64,000 nt of DNA from Fratercula arctica. Taxonomy: Eukaryota > Chordata > Aves > Charadriiformes > Alcidae. Below are positions 13,601 to 25,051 of this stretch, in pieces. The notes below the pieces were generated by a model. It worked only from the letters and a program-made list of their open reading frames with translations. It was not told where the DNA came from and made no database searches. Every line of letters starts with the position of its first letter. The stretch's first letter is position 1. The stretch covers positions 184,720,455 to 184,784,454 of the forward strand of contig CANTUZ010000001.1 in assembly GCA_947846985.1 (NCBI GenBank), written 5' to 3'. Both the position numbers and the translations under genes were made by a program.

Positions 13601-15360
13601 CGATGTCAGTAGGAGGTCTGCACACAGACTGAGAACATAATAAATGAATCAAAACTTGTTTGAAGCTGAGGCTGGGAATAATTTTGCCCAGAGGATTACT
13701 TCTACTGACCATCATCTGATTTTAAACTAGTAAAGAAATATCCTTCCTATAAACCTGATTTACAGGACAACATGACTAGTGTTAAAAAGGAAAAACGGGT
13801 ATTGTTGGGTGATGGAAGTCTTTGCTAAATAACAAATGACACTGATGCTATAGGGCTTCTTTTATAATAACTTAAAGGCTCACTTTAAAAGCACCTTGAT
13901 GTTTGACTTCTGCAAACAACCTTAATAACTCTGTCCACTGCCTATTATTATTCTGCAGTTACCACAGCAGCCATGAATTTCACTGAGGAAGAACAGAATT
14001 GTTTTCAAAGAATAACCTGCCCTTGTTAATGGGTTTACCCTCATCACAGTTAGATAGGGACAAAGGGTGAACTGGGAGGCTACACCTTCTGTTGCAACAG
14101 TGAAATGCTCAAATAATCTATTAAAAAGGGGACTATACCAATTCCCTTACAGACATTATTTACTCTCTTTACTTAAGAAAATAAGTTTGCTCCCTTGAAA
14201 CGCTGTGTTAACTATAAGAAAAATCAGTACTTTACAGGCACAAATTCTTTGAGGAACATATTTCATTTACAGACATGAGTAAGAGATGCCATAAATCTAA
14301 ATAGTTGATTTTTATTTCTACGTTATGATCTATTTGTTATTCTTGCTGTGGCAACAAGAGACGCTGTGTTGAACTGAATCCATATTATTCTCCCTAACCT
14401 CAGCTCTGTAGGCATTAATTCTAATTTTTTTTTTAATCTTTGAATATTTAATTGAACAACTGAGAAGTCATTCCGTTAACATAGCAATTTTATCTGCAAA
14501 ATAAGTTTTGAATGAATAATACTGTTTTGACACTGTTACTGTGATAAAAGCATATTTCCTCAGAGTCTTTAGTTGTTATATGTTACTTGTATGGAGACTG
14601 ATTAGTTTTGGCACTGCATTAGGGAAAGATAAGCCTAAGCTTGATAGTGTATCTGCAGTGGTATTTACAACTATCTATCTTGTTCATTCCATCCTAACAG
14701 GTTGGGATAAATGCACCTTTATTAGTATAGAAACTTATATTATTATGACTTCTCCCAGTTCCAAAAGACATCATTTTAAAATACACATTGATTTACAGAC
14801 TGTACTCTCCACCTCTTCTTGTCTGTTTGCCATTTGATACCTTCACTGTCTCTTACCTTGATGCCTTTTCTAATCCCAAATGGCAGTGGTAAAAGCAGCA
14901 GTCAGACTGTGCAAGAATCCTGTAGCATGCAGTGGCACACACCAAAATTTTGGTGGAAATCCAGGTCTTCAGTTTGGATTTCAAGAAAATGAAAAGTCCA
15001 GATAAGGATGTGACCCTAACAAGGCTATTCTCAACTTTCTCAGGATATGTAAAGTCTACCCAACCTGCTAAATTCAGGTACTACTGCTGGAGTAGCTGTG
15101 AGTTCCCTTTATGCTAGGTGCATTCCCCACAGATTTCTCTTTGCTTCTTTTTTCCTTGAACCTTTAGTTATTTTTCTATAGCTTAAACGGCCAAGAATTC
15201 AAATTCTGTAACAACATTAAAACAAGAAAGTACAGCACCACTGAATATAACCTGAAAAACATCAATGAAGAACCAAAAAACCCAGGCCTTTACAACCTTT
15301 TCTAAAGCTAGACTTTCTAACTAGTCAATTTGCTAATTAGAAGTAATAAGACAAAGAGAC

Positions 15361-15375
15361 AAAAAAAAAAAAAAA
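15361..15375. repeat. Poly-A tract
   Basis: A 15-nt run of A after an AGACAAAGAGAC stretch. There is no attached element. Confidence 0.9.
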
Positions 15376-16240
15376 CAATGCAAGAATGATTGTTCAGCTG
15401 TTATTGTAGCCCTGTAAGATGGTATTGCCATTGCTAGTAACAAGCTGTAGACCTTGTACCACCTCTTCAAGGCCTCAAGATCAATTTCTCAGGCTTCATC
15501 TTAACTTTCCTTCCCTGCCTGGAGTTTTGATTTAACTTCTTTAGCTGCAACAATTTTTCTAATGATCAGGTGACTATTGCCTAATTTTTTGCAGTTTTCC
15601 TTATATCCCTTATATTTGATTATATTTGCATCATCTTGTGGTATAATCAAAGTTCTTACATATACAATAAAAACTAATTATCCTGCGTAGAATGAAATAT
15701 TTATGACTTTAACATAATAATGTGGTTCACAAGACTATAGAAATGGGATAACAAAGACTGCAGGCCTATAATCAACTTAGCAATGGACATTAAAAAAAAA
15801 GCAACTGGCTGGGGAGTCGGGCTAAAAGATTTTAAGGCTAACAAAGATAAAAAAAGTTGGGAAGAACAAGGAATGTACTAACATATGCAAAACAAACCAT
15901 GTAATAAATACAGATAAAAAGTGATGTTGCCAATCAATGAACAAGCAAGGCAAAAAACCATGTTAGAATATGTACTAAATAAGCCTGAAGTGGAACTGAG
16001 AGTGAGGAAGAAGAAACCATCACAGACAAATTCAGGAAAAAAATTAAATAGACTATTGTATTATTTTCTTACAATGTATTGGGATTTGGGAGGATTGTGA
16101 ATGAAATTTAACTTAGTTATTTCAATAAAAACATGAAATATACATGAAAAATTTACACCTTTGTGAGAGAAGGTCCTGTAATAGCCATATTATAAAGTAT
16201 GAAATAGCATAAGAAATCTGGGAATATCTAGATTAGTCAC

Positions 16241-16282
16241 AGAAGATAATAATAAGCAAAGGTAATAAGAAGATAATAATAA
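16241..16282. repeat. Duplicated 15-mer, AGAAGATAATAATAA
   Basis: The same 15-mer occurs at 16241-16255 and 16268-16282, a 27-bp period, separated by a short purine-rich spacer. This is a small imperfect tandem duplication. Confidence 0.8.
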
Positions 16283-16852
16283 AGCACAGCAAAATCAACA
16301 TCAGATCAACACACCGATCCTCTCAGAAGGTGTACTTGAATAAGTACTTGAATACAAATATACTTCTTCTGAAGAAGAAATACTACAAAATACTATCTAA
16401 GAGTTCTCTTTTTTCATCATGTTTAAGCCTAGAAAGATTTCAGTATTAATTCATATTTTGTCTCCTGGCTTCATTAATAAATACTTAAATTGTGCAATTC
16501 CTCTAGAATACCACTGGAAGTGAACAATAATAGCTACCTAACAAACTAGAACCAGAATTAAATTACAAATGCCACAGATTATAACCTGTCTACTTAAGGA
16601 ATTTCATCAATATTCAGAACATCAAAATTTTAAAGGCATGTATCAGCCTCTGGTTTTGAAGAGTCACTTTTGCTTTATTCTCTTTAGCTGAGTTATATTC
16701 TGGCAATATTGCACAGGCCTTCCAAACGCTGTGGCCAATTCTAACCATGCAAACACAAAAGATTAAAATTCTCTCAAACTAAAAAGGGATAGAACAACCA
16801 CAGTGTTTCAAATTATGCTTTCTTTTCTTTGAAGTAATATATTCTTATTACT

Positions 16853-16870
16853 TTTTTGTTGTTGTTGTTC
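16853..16870. repeat. GTT microsatellite
   Basis: A T run followed by four GTT units. Confidence 0.8.
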
Positions 16871-19627
16871 ATATGCAGTTTAGTAAAGAAGCTTTATATA
16901 CAGCCTTCCACACGCTCAGCACTATGGAATATCAGCTGTATTCAAAATTTTCCTCTCAAATTTTCTGTTTCATAACACAAAGTCCCTGGGGATGGTGGGG
17001 AGTGATTCTGTAACAGTAGAGGTCTATTCAGATTCTATTTTGCTGGCTGGATACTTGCTGCTCCCCACAGGGTTTCTGAAAGGTGCCAATACATTAGGTG
17101 AAAAATCCTCTAATATGGAGAAGTCCTGGGTGATTTATAGATGGCACCATTTGAGCAGACATATACCTTTAATGAATTTTTCCAGATACAGTAGTTCATA
17201 GCCCTGCTACCTATATCCTAGCTGTAGTTTGACTATACTGAAATTCTGGAAGATTGGGAATGCCAGATTTGTGTGGAGGTTGAAATCTGCGTGTGAAGGC
17301 ACCAGGCTAATGAGAAAGGAGAGAAAAAAGTTCTAGAACATTTCATCCCCCAAAATCTCAAAGAAAACCTCAGGATAGAAACACTTAGGTAACTATGTAG
17401 TGTTTCAGCTATAATACTAACAAAAATATATAGCGTGGGATAGCTATCTGTGTCAAATTAGATTGCTTGTCTTTAAGAAAGGTTGTTGCACTGGGTTTTG
17501 ATATTAGATTGTAGGTGTAAAATGGTCTCTCAGAGAATTCTCCCAGCAAATTAGTCTCTTCAAAAAATCCATACTTTAATAGAAAGTAAACATGACTGCT
17601 ATTACATTTCATTTGCTGTACATGGTTGAACTTTGAAACAACTACTATCAAGTGCAGTTGCAGGAAAAAGGCTCAATAAAAATAAAATCCTGTGGATTAC
17701 AGTAAAATCCCAGAGAAACCACTTCCTCTAGTAGAAGTATCTGGGATAGTGAACAATGGCAGAAGAAACAAATATCCTTGACCTCCTTCTTTTATGAATG
17801 CAAGAACAACACAACGATGAGAATCAATAAATTATTTTGTAAATAAAACCATACCACAACAGATGTTCTTTAACTCATACCAGCTCACTGAAGGCTGGCA
17901 TAACAAGATGTTAACTAGCTCATGAATACAAAAAAAAGTGATAGGTTCCTTTCAACTACATAGCAAAATACTAGTGTCTTCATCATTCCTTCCTCTCATC
18001 CCTGAACAAATCAGACCTAATGGAGCCATACAGATCTAGTGACAAAGAAAAGAATGCAGCCCATTAATTTTGTTAGTAAGTGTTCCATTACAGTTCCATT
18101 AGTTTGATAGCTGAAGTAGCAGCTCCAGCTCCACATAAAACATCCCATATGTGTTTTCTTTCACAGAGCTACTGTAAAATCAGTAAAGGTCCTTATTAAA
18201 GTTATCCAATTCAGAAGTGTTCGTTTAGATATAAAATATATTATAAAAAATCTGAAAATATATAAATGATAATTATTTTATTTTAAGAAAGCTTTAAACA
18301 GTGAAAATAGACACTCAAGAGGGATGCACAAATACTACACATATATATGCACAGACATAATCACAAAATAAGATGTACAAGAGAGAAATATATTTCAAAT
18401 GCAATGGATGATTCCCAGAATGAAAAAAATCTGCATGTTAGCCTAGAGTCGCTGAAATTATTATAAAAATTGGGACTGCTTGAATTCAACATGGTTTTGA
18501 AATTTAAGCTAGTCATGTCAGAAGAGGTGAGCACAGTCACTGCATTATAATAAAAACTCACATTATTGATTGAATTGAAAAAATGCAATGTACTAAATAT
18601 CAAAATAACTGGGCTGCATTCTCATTTGTTCTATCATGTCTACATGCCTACGTTAAAGTTACAAAGGAGGTAAAGGAAGGAAATGGTCACTGAAAACAGA
18701 ATATATTTCACATATGAGATTTTTCTACAGTTAGATGTGCAGACAGAGACTAGTTTAACACTGAATCATAATTTACATTCATAAAAGTAGTGCAGATTTA
18801 AAGCAATTCAGTATAAAGTAGTGTATTTTTTATTCAATTAAGTAATAAATCAGCTGTCAATGCCATTGACTAAATTAAACACTGTAACAATTTGGGTACA
18901 AGTATTCTATGAGCTGAATTCTATCTCAGCACATTTTCTTGGAATTATCGAGGATATATTATTGAAAGGGACACTACAGCTAATTAACTTCTTCACTCCT
19001 TCCCAGTTTCTTCTTCTGTTTTCTGAAGACACCTTCTTAAAATAGAGGTTAGCATATAAAACAGCACTACTACTCTTTTATCTTCAGTAAGCATGGCATT
19101 CTTAAAAATTATTCTTTGTTGCTTATGATTAAGAGAACCATTATACTAAATAGGTCTACAAAAAGATTTACAAACCAATCTATTATTCATTTTAGATTTC
19201 TCGTAATGAAAATGGTAAAAGAATTTGCTTAGTGCACAGTATGATGTGCTTTGCATGCTGCATATACATAAACATCATTTAATAGTTAAAAGCTTTTTAA
19301 TATTTCACTCAGAATTCCTGGACTAAATGGGATTGTCACTAAGTCATGTAACTCAACAGAAGAACAAAATTAATGAAAGAGCCCTACATTAAAAAGCAGT
19401 AAAATATTTGCAATTCAGTATTTTAAGAATTCATAAATCAAGTGGCAGGAAACAATTATTAAAACACATTCATTATCTTCACGTAGATAGTATCCCAAAT
19501 CCATGCATACTAATTATTCAGGAATACATAAAAGCCCTCAGTGTGAATTCCTGTTCAGCAATGTATTGTGTCAGTGCCAACTGAGTCAGAGGAGTGTCAG
19601 GCTCAGTGACGTTTTTCAGCTTACTAC

Positions 19628-20581
19628 AGGTCCTCCATCGGGGTCGGGGCAACCCCAAGCACCGATATAAGCTGGGCAGTGACTGGCAAGTTTGCTGATG
19701 ACACCAAGCTGTGTGGGGAGGCTGACATGCCGGAGGGAAGAGATGGCATCCAGAGGGACCTTGACAGGCTGGAGAGGTGGGCCCACGCCAACCTCATGAA
19801 GTTCAACAAGACCAAGTGCAAGGTCCTCCATCTGGGTCGGGGCAATCCCAAGCACCGATATAGGCTGGGCAGTGACTGGCTTAAGAGCAGCCCTGAAGAA
19901 AAGGACTTAGGGGTGCTGGTGGACGAGAGGCTCAACATGAGCTGTCAGTGTGCACTAGCAGCCCAGAAAGCCAATCATATCCTGGCCTGCATCAGGAGAA
20001 GCATGGCCAGCAGATCGAGGGAGGTCATTCTCCCCCTCTACTCCACTCTCATGAGACCCCACCTGGAGTACTGCGTCCAATTCTGGAGCCACTACTACAA
20101 GAGAAATATGGACGTGCTGGAACGTGTCCAGAGAAGGGCCACAAGGATGATCAGAGGGCTGGAGCACCTCTCCTATGAGGACAGACTGACAGAGTTGGGA
20201 TTGTTCAGTCTGGAGAAAAGAAAGCTCCGAGGAGACCTTATAGTGGCCTACCAGTATCTTAAGGGGGCCTACAGGAAAGCTGGTGAGGGACTTTTTAGGA
20301 TGTCGGGTAATGGTAGGACTAGAGGGAATGGATTAAAACTAGAGATGGGATGATTCAGACTGGATGTTAGGAAGAAGTTCTTCACCATGAGGGTGGTGCG
20401 ACACTGGAACAGGTTGCCCAGAGAGGTGGTGGAAGCCCCATCCCTGGAAGTTTTTAAGGCCAGGCTGGGTGGGGTTCTGAGCAATCTGATCTGGTGGGAG
20501 ATGTCCCTGCCCATGGCAGGGGGGTTGGAACTAGATGATCTTTAAGGTCCCTTCCAACCCTAACAATTCTATGATTCTATG
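19628..20581 (+). mobile_element. 5'-truncated CR1 LINE with 3' end
   Basis: A non-LTR retrotransposon of the chicken-repeat-1 clade. The 3' terminus is diagnostic: CTTCCAACCCTAACA followed by two ATTCTATG octamers (20566-20581), the CR1 3' signature in birds. Upstream lies the C-terminal part of the reverse-transcriptase frame. The copy is 5'-truncated, the normal result of incomplete target-primed reverse transcription. No flanking target duplication is visible, as is usual for CR1. The 5' edge is odd: 60 bp at 19628-19687 repeat 19821-19880 at 57/60 identity and join directly to the AAGTTTGCTGATGAC region, out of order relative to a normal CR1. The element is much GC-richer than its surroundings. 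Confidence 0.95.
19679..20545 (+). pseudogene. CR1 reverse-transcriptase C-terminal remnant
   Basis: The frame starts inside the truncated element, at a GTG that is not a real start codon, and is open for 224 codons to a TGA at 20351-20353. In the same phase it continues for 63 more codons (FRLDVRK onward) to a TAA at 20543-20545, 20 bp before the terminal octamers. The reverse-transcriptase active-site motif, FADDTKL, is at residues 5-11, followed by the conserved [14 protein letters not shown] segment (about residues 42-55). The later [17 protein letters not shown] region and the C-terminal [14 protein letters not shown] stretch are typical of CR1 ORF2. The upstream endonuclease and fingers/palm regions are missing. 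The internal TGA may come from a CGA codon by CpG decay (inference). No frameshift is seen in the remaining 287 codons. Confidence 0.9.
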
Positions 20582-21607
20582 TGCATTGTCTTTCTTGACT
20601 TAGGACACTATGCAGAAATGCTGTACTTTAAAAATTAAGCTGATTTACGTTTTTGTCCCATTGCATGTCATTAATTTAGAGGTTCATTCTAAAGCTTTGG
20701 CAAATGCAGCGGTACAGTGCAATAAGTAAAAGGGAAGGAGTCAGAGAGCCACTCCGAGAGCTCACACACTACCCAGGGACTGCACTTGTCCTCTCACTTT
20801 GCCGCTCCTCCCCAAACCCAATTCATCCCCATGGGCTGGTGCTGGAGCAGATGGAACCATGCCCTCTGCTCTGTAACCCCTTCTCTGAGGTGCGCTGTGC
20901 TTCCAGGAGAGTGGGACAGAGGAATCCCAGCACCACTCTGGCCATGGAGATTTACTGTGACACTCTGTGCAATACAGGGGAGAGCCCTGGCGTATTCCTG
21001 CTCTGCTTCCAGCCCTAATGATGAGTGGCTAGTATTGCAAAGCTGAGCAAACAAGCTGGGAAGATAGGTCAAATTTCATCAAATTTCCAGAAGTATGGCT
21101 ATGCCAGGGATCATATACATGCAAGCTGGGAGATATTGTTTCAGACTCATTCCAGATAAAAAAATGGAAAGGAAGGAGTCCTACTGTCAGAAGGGAACAG
21201 TAGGCTTCAGTTTCTATATACGCTCAAATTCTTCTTCAAGACAAGTGATGTGAAAAAAATTCCAAATACTAGCTACCTCTTGCATCTAATTTATATTCTT
21301 CATACTCTTTCCAGATGCTCAGAAAAGTACCTGATCTCATAGGTCAAAAATCAAGGCTATTTATGAACTTAGAGAAGTAGTGACACTAAAGGAAGTCATG
21401 GAGAACATCCCATGACAGTGCTGCCTCGTCTACTCTGTTAGGAGCAGCTCCAGCCTGAGTGGCTCCATCAGTGAACACTGTGAAAGGACAGCACTGGGAG
21501 CAGCAGACCCCAGACATTTGGGAAAGTTCATTAACTTAAATTTTACTTGGCAGATACCTGGCCCTCAGGCAAGATCACATTACAGTAATTATCAAATGCT
21601 GAGGTAA

Positions 21608-21624
21608 GGGGGGGGGGGGAGGGG
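21608..21624. repeat. Poly-G tract
   Basis: Twelve consecutive G residues (21608-21619), then A and four more G. This is unusual in such AT-rich surroundings and is a likely sequencing and polymerase-slippage site. Confidence 0.9.
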
Positions 21625-22676
21625 AAGTAAAGAAGGCCAGCAGTAGCAAGAAAAGTTAAATCAAGGGAACAGGTGAGAAAATACCTCTTAATTAAAACAA
21701 AATGTTGCAACACCTTATGATATTACCACTGTTACTGGGCAAAGCAAGCCTTTTTCCAAGCTAAGAGAATTGTTCAGAAATTTCAGTGACAATAACTTGT
21801 ATGTTCAGCGAATAGATCTGTCAACCTGCTCACAGCTTCTTGGTTTTTTATCACACATTTCAACAGCTTTAGTCTGATACAAATGAGGTTGTTGCAATAC
21901 TGTTAATAAAATAATTTTGATTTTCTCTTACCTTAAAAAGACAACTGTTCAATAGACTATTCCACTTAACTAAATATTTCAACAAATCGTACTGTGAGGC
22001 TTGCTTATATTTTCTTCTAAAATGACATACAGAAACAGTTTGACTTACAGAAAACATGCTGTTGGCAATCTGAGCTATGAAAAGCAATGGGGAGTAAATA
22101 TTCAATGAGCAGCTAGGATATCAAAATGTCATTAAATAGCTGCATGATATGTTATTAAAATTATAAAAGACTTTTTAATAGAGGTCTTTGTGTGAGGATG
22201 GCTAGGGCTCATCTAAAACAGTAAATTTAATCAAGATAATTGTGTATACGTAATCTCCCAAAGCTGAGAAAAAAAAGCAACACATAAATACTTTAAATAT
22301 ATATAAAGATTTTTCTCCCCCTTATAGCTATAATAATAGCTATGAATTTAAGAATGCTTAAATACTTCCTCTCTTGTCTTTATCTGATTTATTCTGTATT
22401 TTTGTTAAAACTATGGAGAAGAGATTAAATGTACTAAACCCAGCTTTTACTTTACTTGGAAAGATCTATCTCCAAAACATTCTTTTTTCCCCTAGTCAAT
22501 CTTACTGTTATTTAGCATTCTGTGGTTTTATGATACTGTGACATTTGTCAAAATACAAGATTAATTCAAATCATATAACTATCCTTTCACTTTGTAACAG
22601 AAATTATGATTAAATAATTGACACTATATACTTATGAATATAATTTCCACATCCTACATAACTAATCCTCCTCGTA

Positions 22677-22688
22677 TTTTTTTTTTTT
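22677..22688. repeat. Poly-T tract
   Basis: A run of about 12 T. A 14-nt A run follows 65 bp downstream at 22753-22766, so the two could pair as an AT-only stem. Confidence 0.8.
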
Positions 22689-22752
22689 CTTTAGTTCACT
22701 CCTGGTCAGCGTAAGATAATGGCATAACAAGTTTCGCTGAGAAAAAATACTT

Positions 22753-22766
22753 AAAAAAAAAAAAAA
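22753..22766. repeat. Poly-A tract
   Basis: A run of 14 A. It is the possible partner of the poly-T tract just upstream. Confidence 0.85.
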
Positions 22767-23757
22767 TCAGAAGTATAAGATTCATATCCTTAATCAAATG
22801 CTGTTGCAGTTCTGTGCAATCCTGAGTCTACAAGGCCAGATATCACATGTGAGATGATGGTCTAATTCTCCACAGAAAACTCCCTCAGTGAGGAAGATTC
22901 GTGTTTATGGAGAAGGCAATTTTACAGAGAAGTGATGTGATGGATCAAGTCTCCAGGCCTGGCCCATGTGCCTGGCAGCCCAGGTAGAGCTGACTGATCC
23001 AGAGGACGGGCAGGGGACCAGCAGTCAGGGTGATGCTGCTCCCCATCATTATGGGGACATCAGAAAAACTGGGAAGGACAGGGGAAGCCCACATATGAGC
23101 TTCCTGACCATTACATTAGAGGTCCAGTTAATTGGCCTAAACAGAAGTACCTTCTGCCATTTGAGATATCCCAGGAAACCTCTACTGGCCACTGTGCCTC
23201 CTCATTCAGAAGGGCACAGGTTTCTTCAAAGTCCTGTACTATATCTTCCAAAAGCACTTAAAATGTCTCAGATTCACTAGGACACAGGAAAAACAGTTTG
23301 TAGTCAGTCAGTTCTCCCATTGCTCTCTTCAAGACCTTTGTTACTCTTCTTGGTGTATATTCACCATTTTTTTCTGTTTTCCCCTTGCCCTCTAGCCTTC
23401 TTTAAAGTACCCTTACATAATGAGATAGGATACGATAAACCAAATAACTGAGTCACAGACTGCGTACTTTCAAAATGAAAAGTTACCTTCCTCATTAGCC
23501 AAATGCAGTAACCAGATTTAATCCACTACTTTGCCATCACTTTACCATCAAGAGCTATATTTATCTCAAGGAAATATTAAGACTTGCTCTTAAGCTATAC
23601 AGCATGAGCAAGAAAGTAGTGGAAGACTAATGAATTCAGTTGCCTGCATATTTAATAGAATATTCTCTCATAGTTGTAATCAAGCCATAGTTCAGCAAAG
23701 CATATGCTGAACTTTAAATATTCAAGTAAAACACTTGAGCACATCATTAAAATTAAG

Positions 23758-23773
23758 TAAAATAAAATAAAAT
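23758..23773. repeat. AAAAT microsatellite
   Basis: About three AAAAT/AATAA pentamer units in a row. Confidence 0.7.
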
Positions 23774-25001
23774 GAATACAATTTCCAGCAAGCTGATGAT
23801 CCAGATTTATTAACTCTTTAAATTACCCAATTTTTCAGATTATATGTAGCTATTGCACTATTTCAGCAAGATATAACCACACAGGACTGCTAGGTTATCA
23901 GTACAAGAAAAGGACTAGCACATTTAGGATGTGAAAGATCTAAATGTTAAAACTTTACACCACTAAAACCAATTCATTATATGGAGCTTTTTCATTTCCA
24001 GTAAGAAAATCAATGAAAGTAAAACTCCTTTAAGTGCTTGCCTTTCTAACACAATCTTATTCAAAATACGCCGCAAATCCAACATCTATTTTGTACCTCT
24101 TTGTTCTGGGGAACAGAAATCATATTTTTGGTCAGGAGCAGACTGCGTATCCATCAGCATTGCTACAATGCCTGGAGATCCAAGTACCGTCTCTGAAATT
24201 AGCTGAGGAGACAGCAGCAGTGACATGTGCAGACAGCACAATCTGATACGTTTTCATCAGTCTGCTCTGAAGAAAATATAGTTCTGTATGTTTACTGAGT
24301 TGTTTTTCTGCTTCAGGATCTCAGCACTCAAAGCAGATGAAAAAAGCGATCCATATTTTAGTGACACCATTATGAATAGTTCATCTTCTAGCTTGCTTTA
24401 GAGTACTAAATTTCTGTCAGCTATAGGTAAAAGCTACGGAAAGATGGCCATTGCCATTGCTTTGCAATAGGGGTCTGGCAACCTCCCTGTAGCATCTTTG
24501 TTCTTCCACTACTGTACAGCCTCAGCAACCCAGTCTGAGCTTGGTAAGGACTATACATTCTTACTTCCAAAATGATATTTTGCGTACTTTCTTGTTCAAT
24601 GAGTCTAATGCTTATTATTCTTGAACAGACAAAAGCCACCCCCAAACCTGCAAAGAAAGGCTTCCATGTTTTGTTCCAAATTTCCCACAGTAACGTAAGT
24701 CCCCATGCTGTCTGGAGTCACATACAGCCAGAGGCAAATCTGAAGCTGCCTTGTCCTCAGAAGTCTCACCATCTGGTGGTATGCACCATTTACCCGTTTG
24801 AAGAGTGAATCAATCTCAAACTGGGGGCTGCCACACCGTATGTTTGTAGGCACAAGGATGTGATTTTAATCATGAGTCAAAATCATGATACCCTAATGCA
24901 GCAAGTAAGACGATGGAAGTTAGTAACTAATGACAAGGGAAATTGTGGTACTCATTAAAAGTGAACAAATGCACGGCCAGGTTCTCAAGTGAATTGGGGG
25001 G

Positions 25002-25051
25002 AAAAAAAAAAAAAGAAAATAAAAGAAAAAAAGAAAATAAAAGAAAAAAAA
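25002..25051. repeat. A-rich tract with 18-bp tandem unit
   Basis: After a G hexamer comes 50 bp of A broken by G and T. GAAAATAAAAG occurs twice at an 18-bp period. This looks like a poly-A tail expanded by slippage, but no retroposon body is recognisable beside it. Confidence 0.85.

Larger units (their letters stand above)
9321..19627. other. AT-rich gene-free DNA with homopolymer tracts
   Basis: About 10 kb of AT-rich sequence. The longest frames are about 100 codons and resemble no known family. The recognisable structure is limited to homopolymers at 9661-9672 (T), 9800-9810 (A), 10615-10629 (A) and 15361-15375 (A), a GTT repeat near 16.86 kb and a duplicated AGAAGATAATAATAA at 16.24-16.28 kb. 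There is no GC-rich promoter-like patch. Confidence 0.65.

Noticed and set aside
16241..16282. Direct repeats as a CRISPR-like array
   Set aside because: Only two copies of a low-complexity 15-mer, in vertebrate-type DNA.
19616..20167. Minus-strand and second-frame open frames inside the CR1
   Set aside because: These are shadows of the GC-rich CR1 reverse-transcriptase frame on the plus strand.
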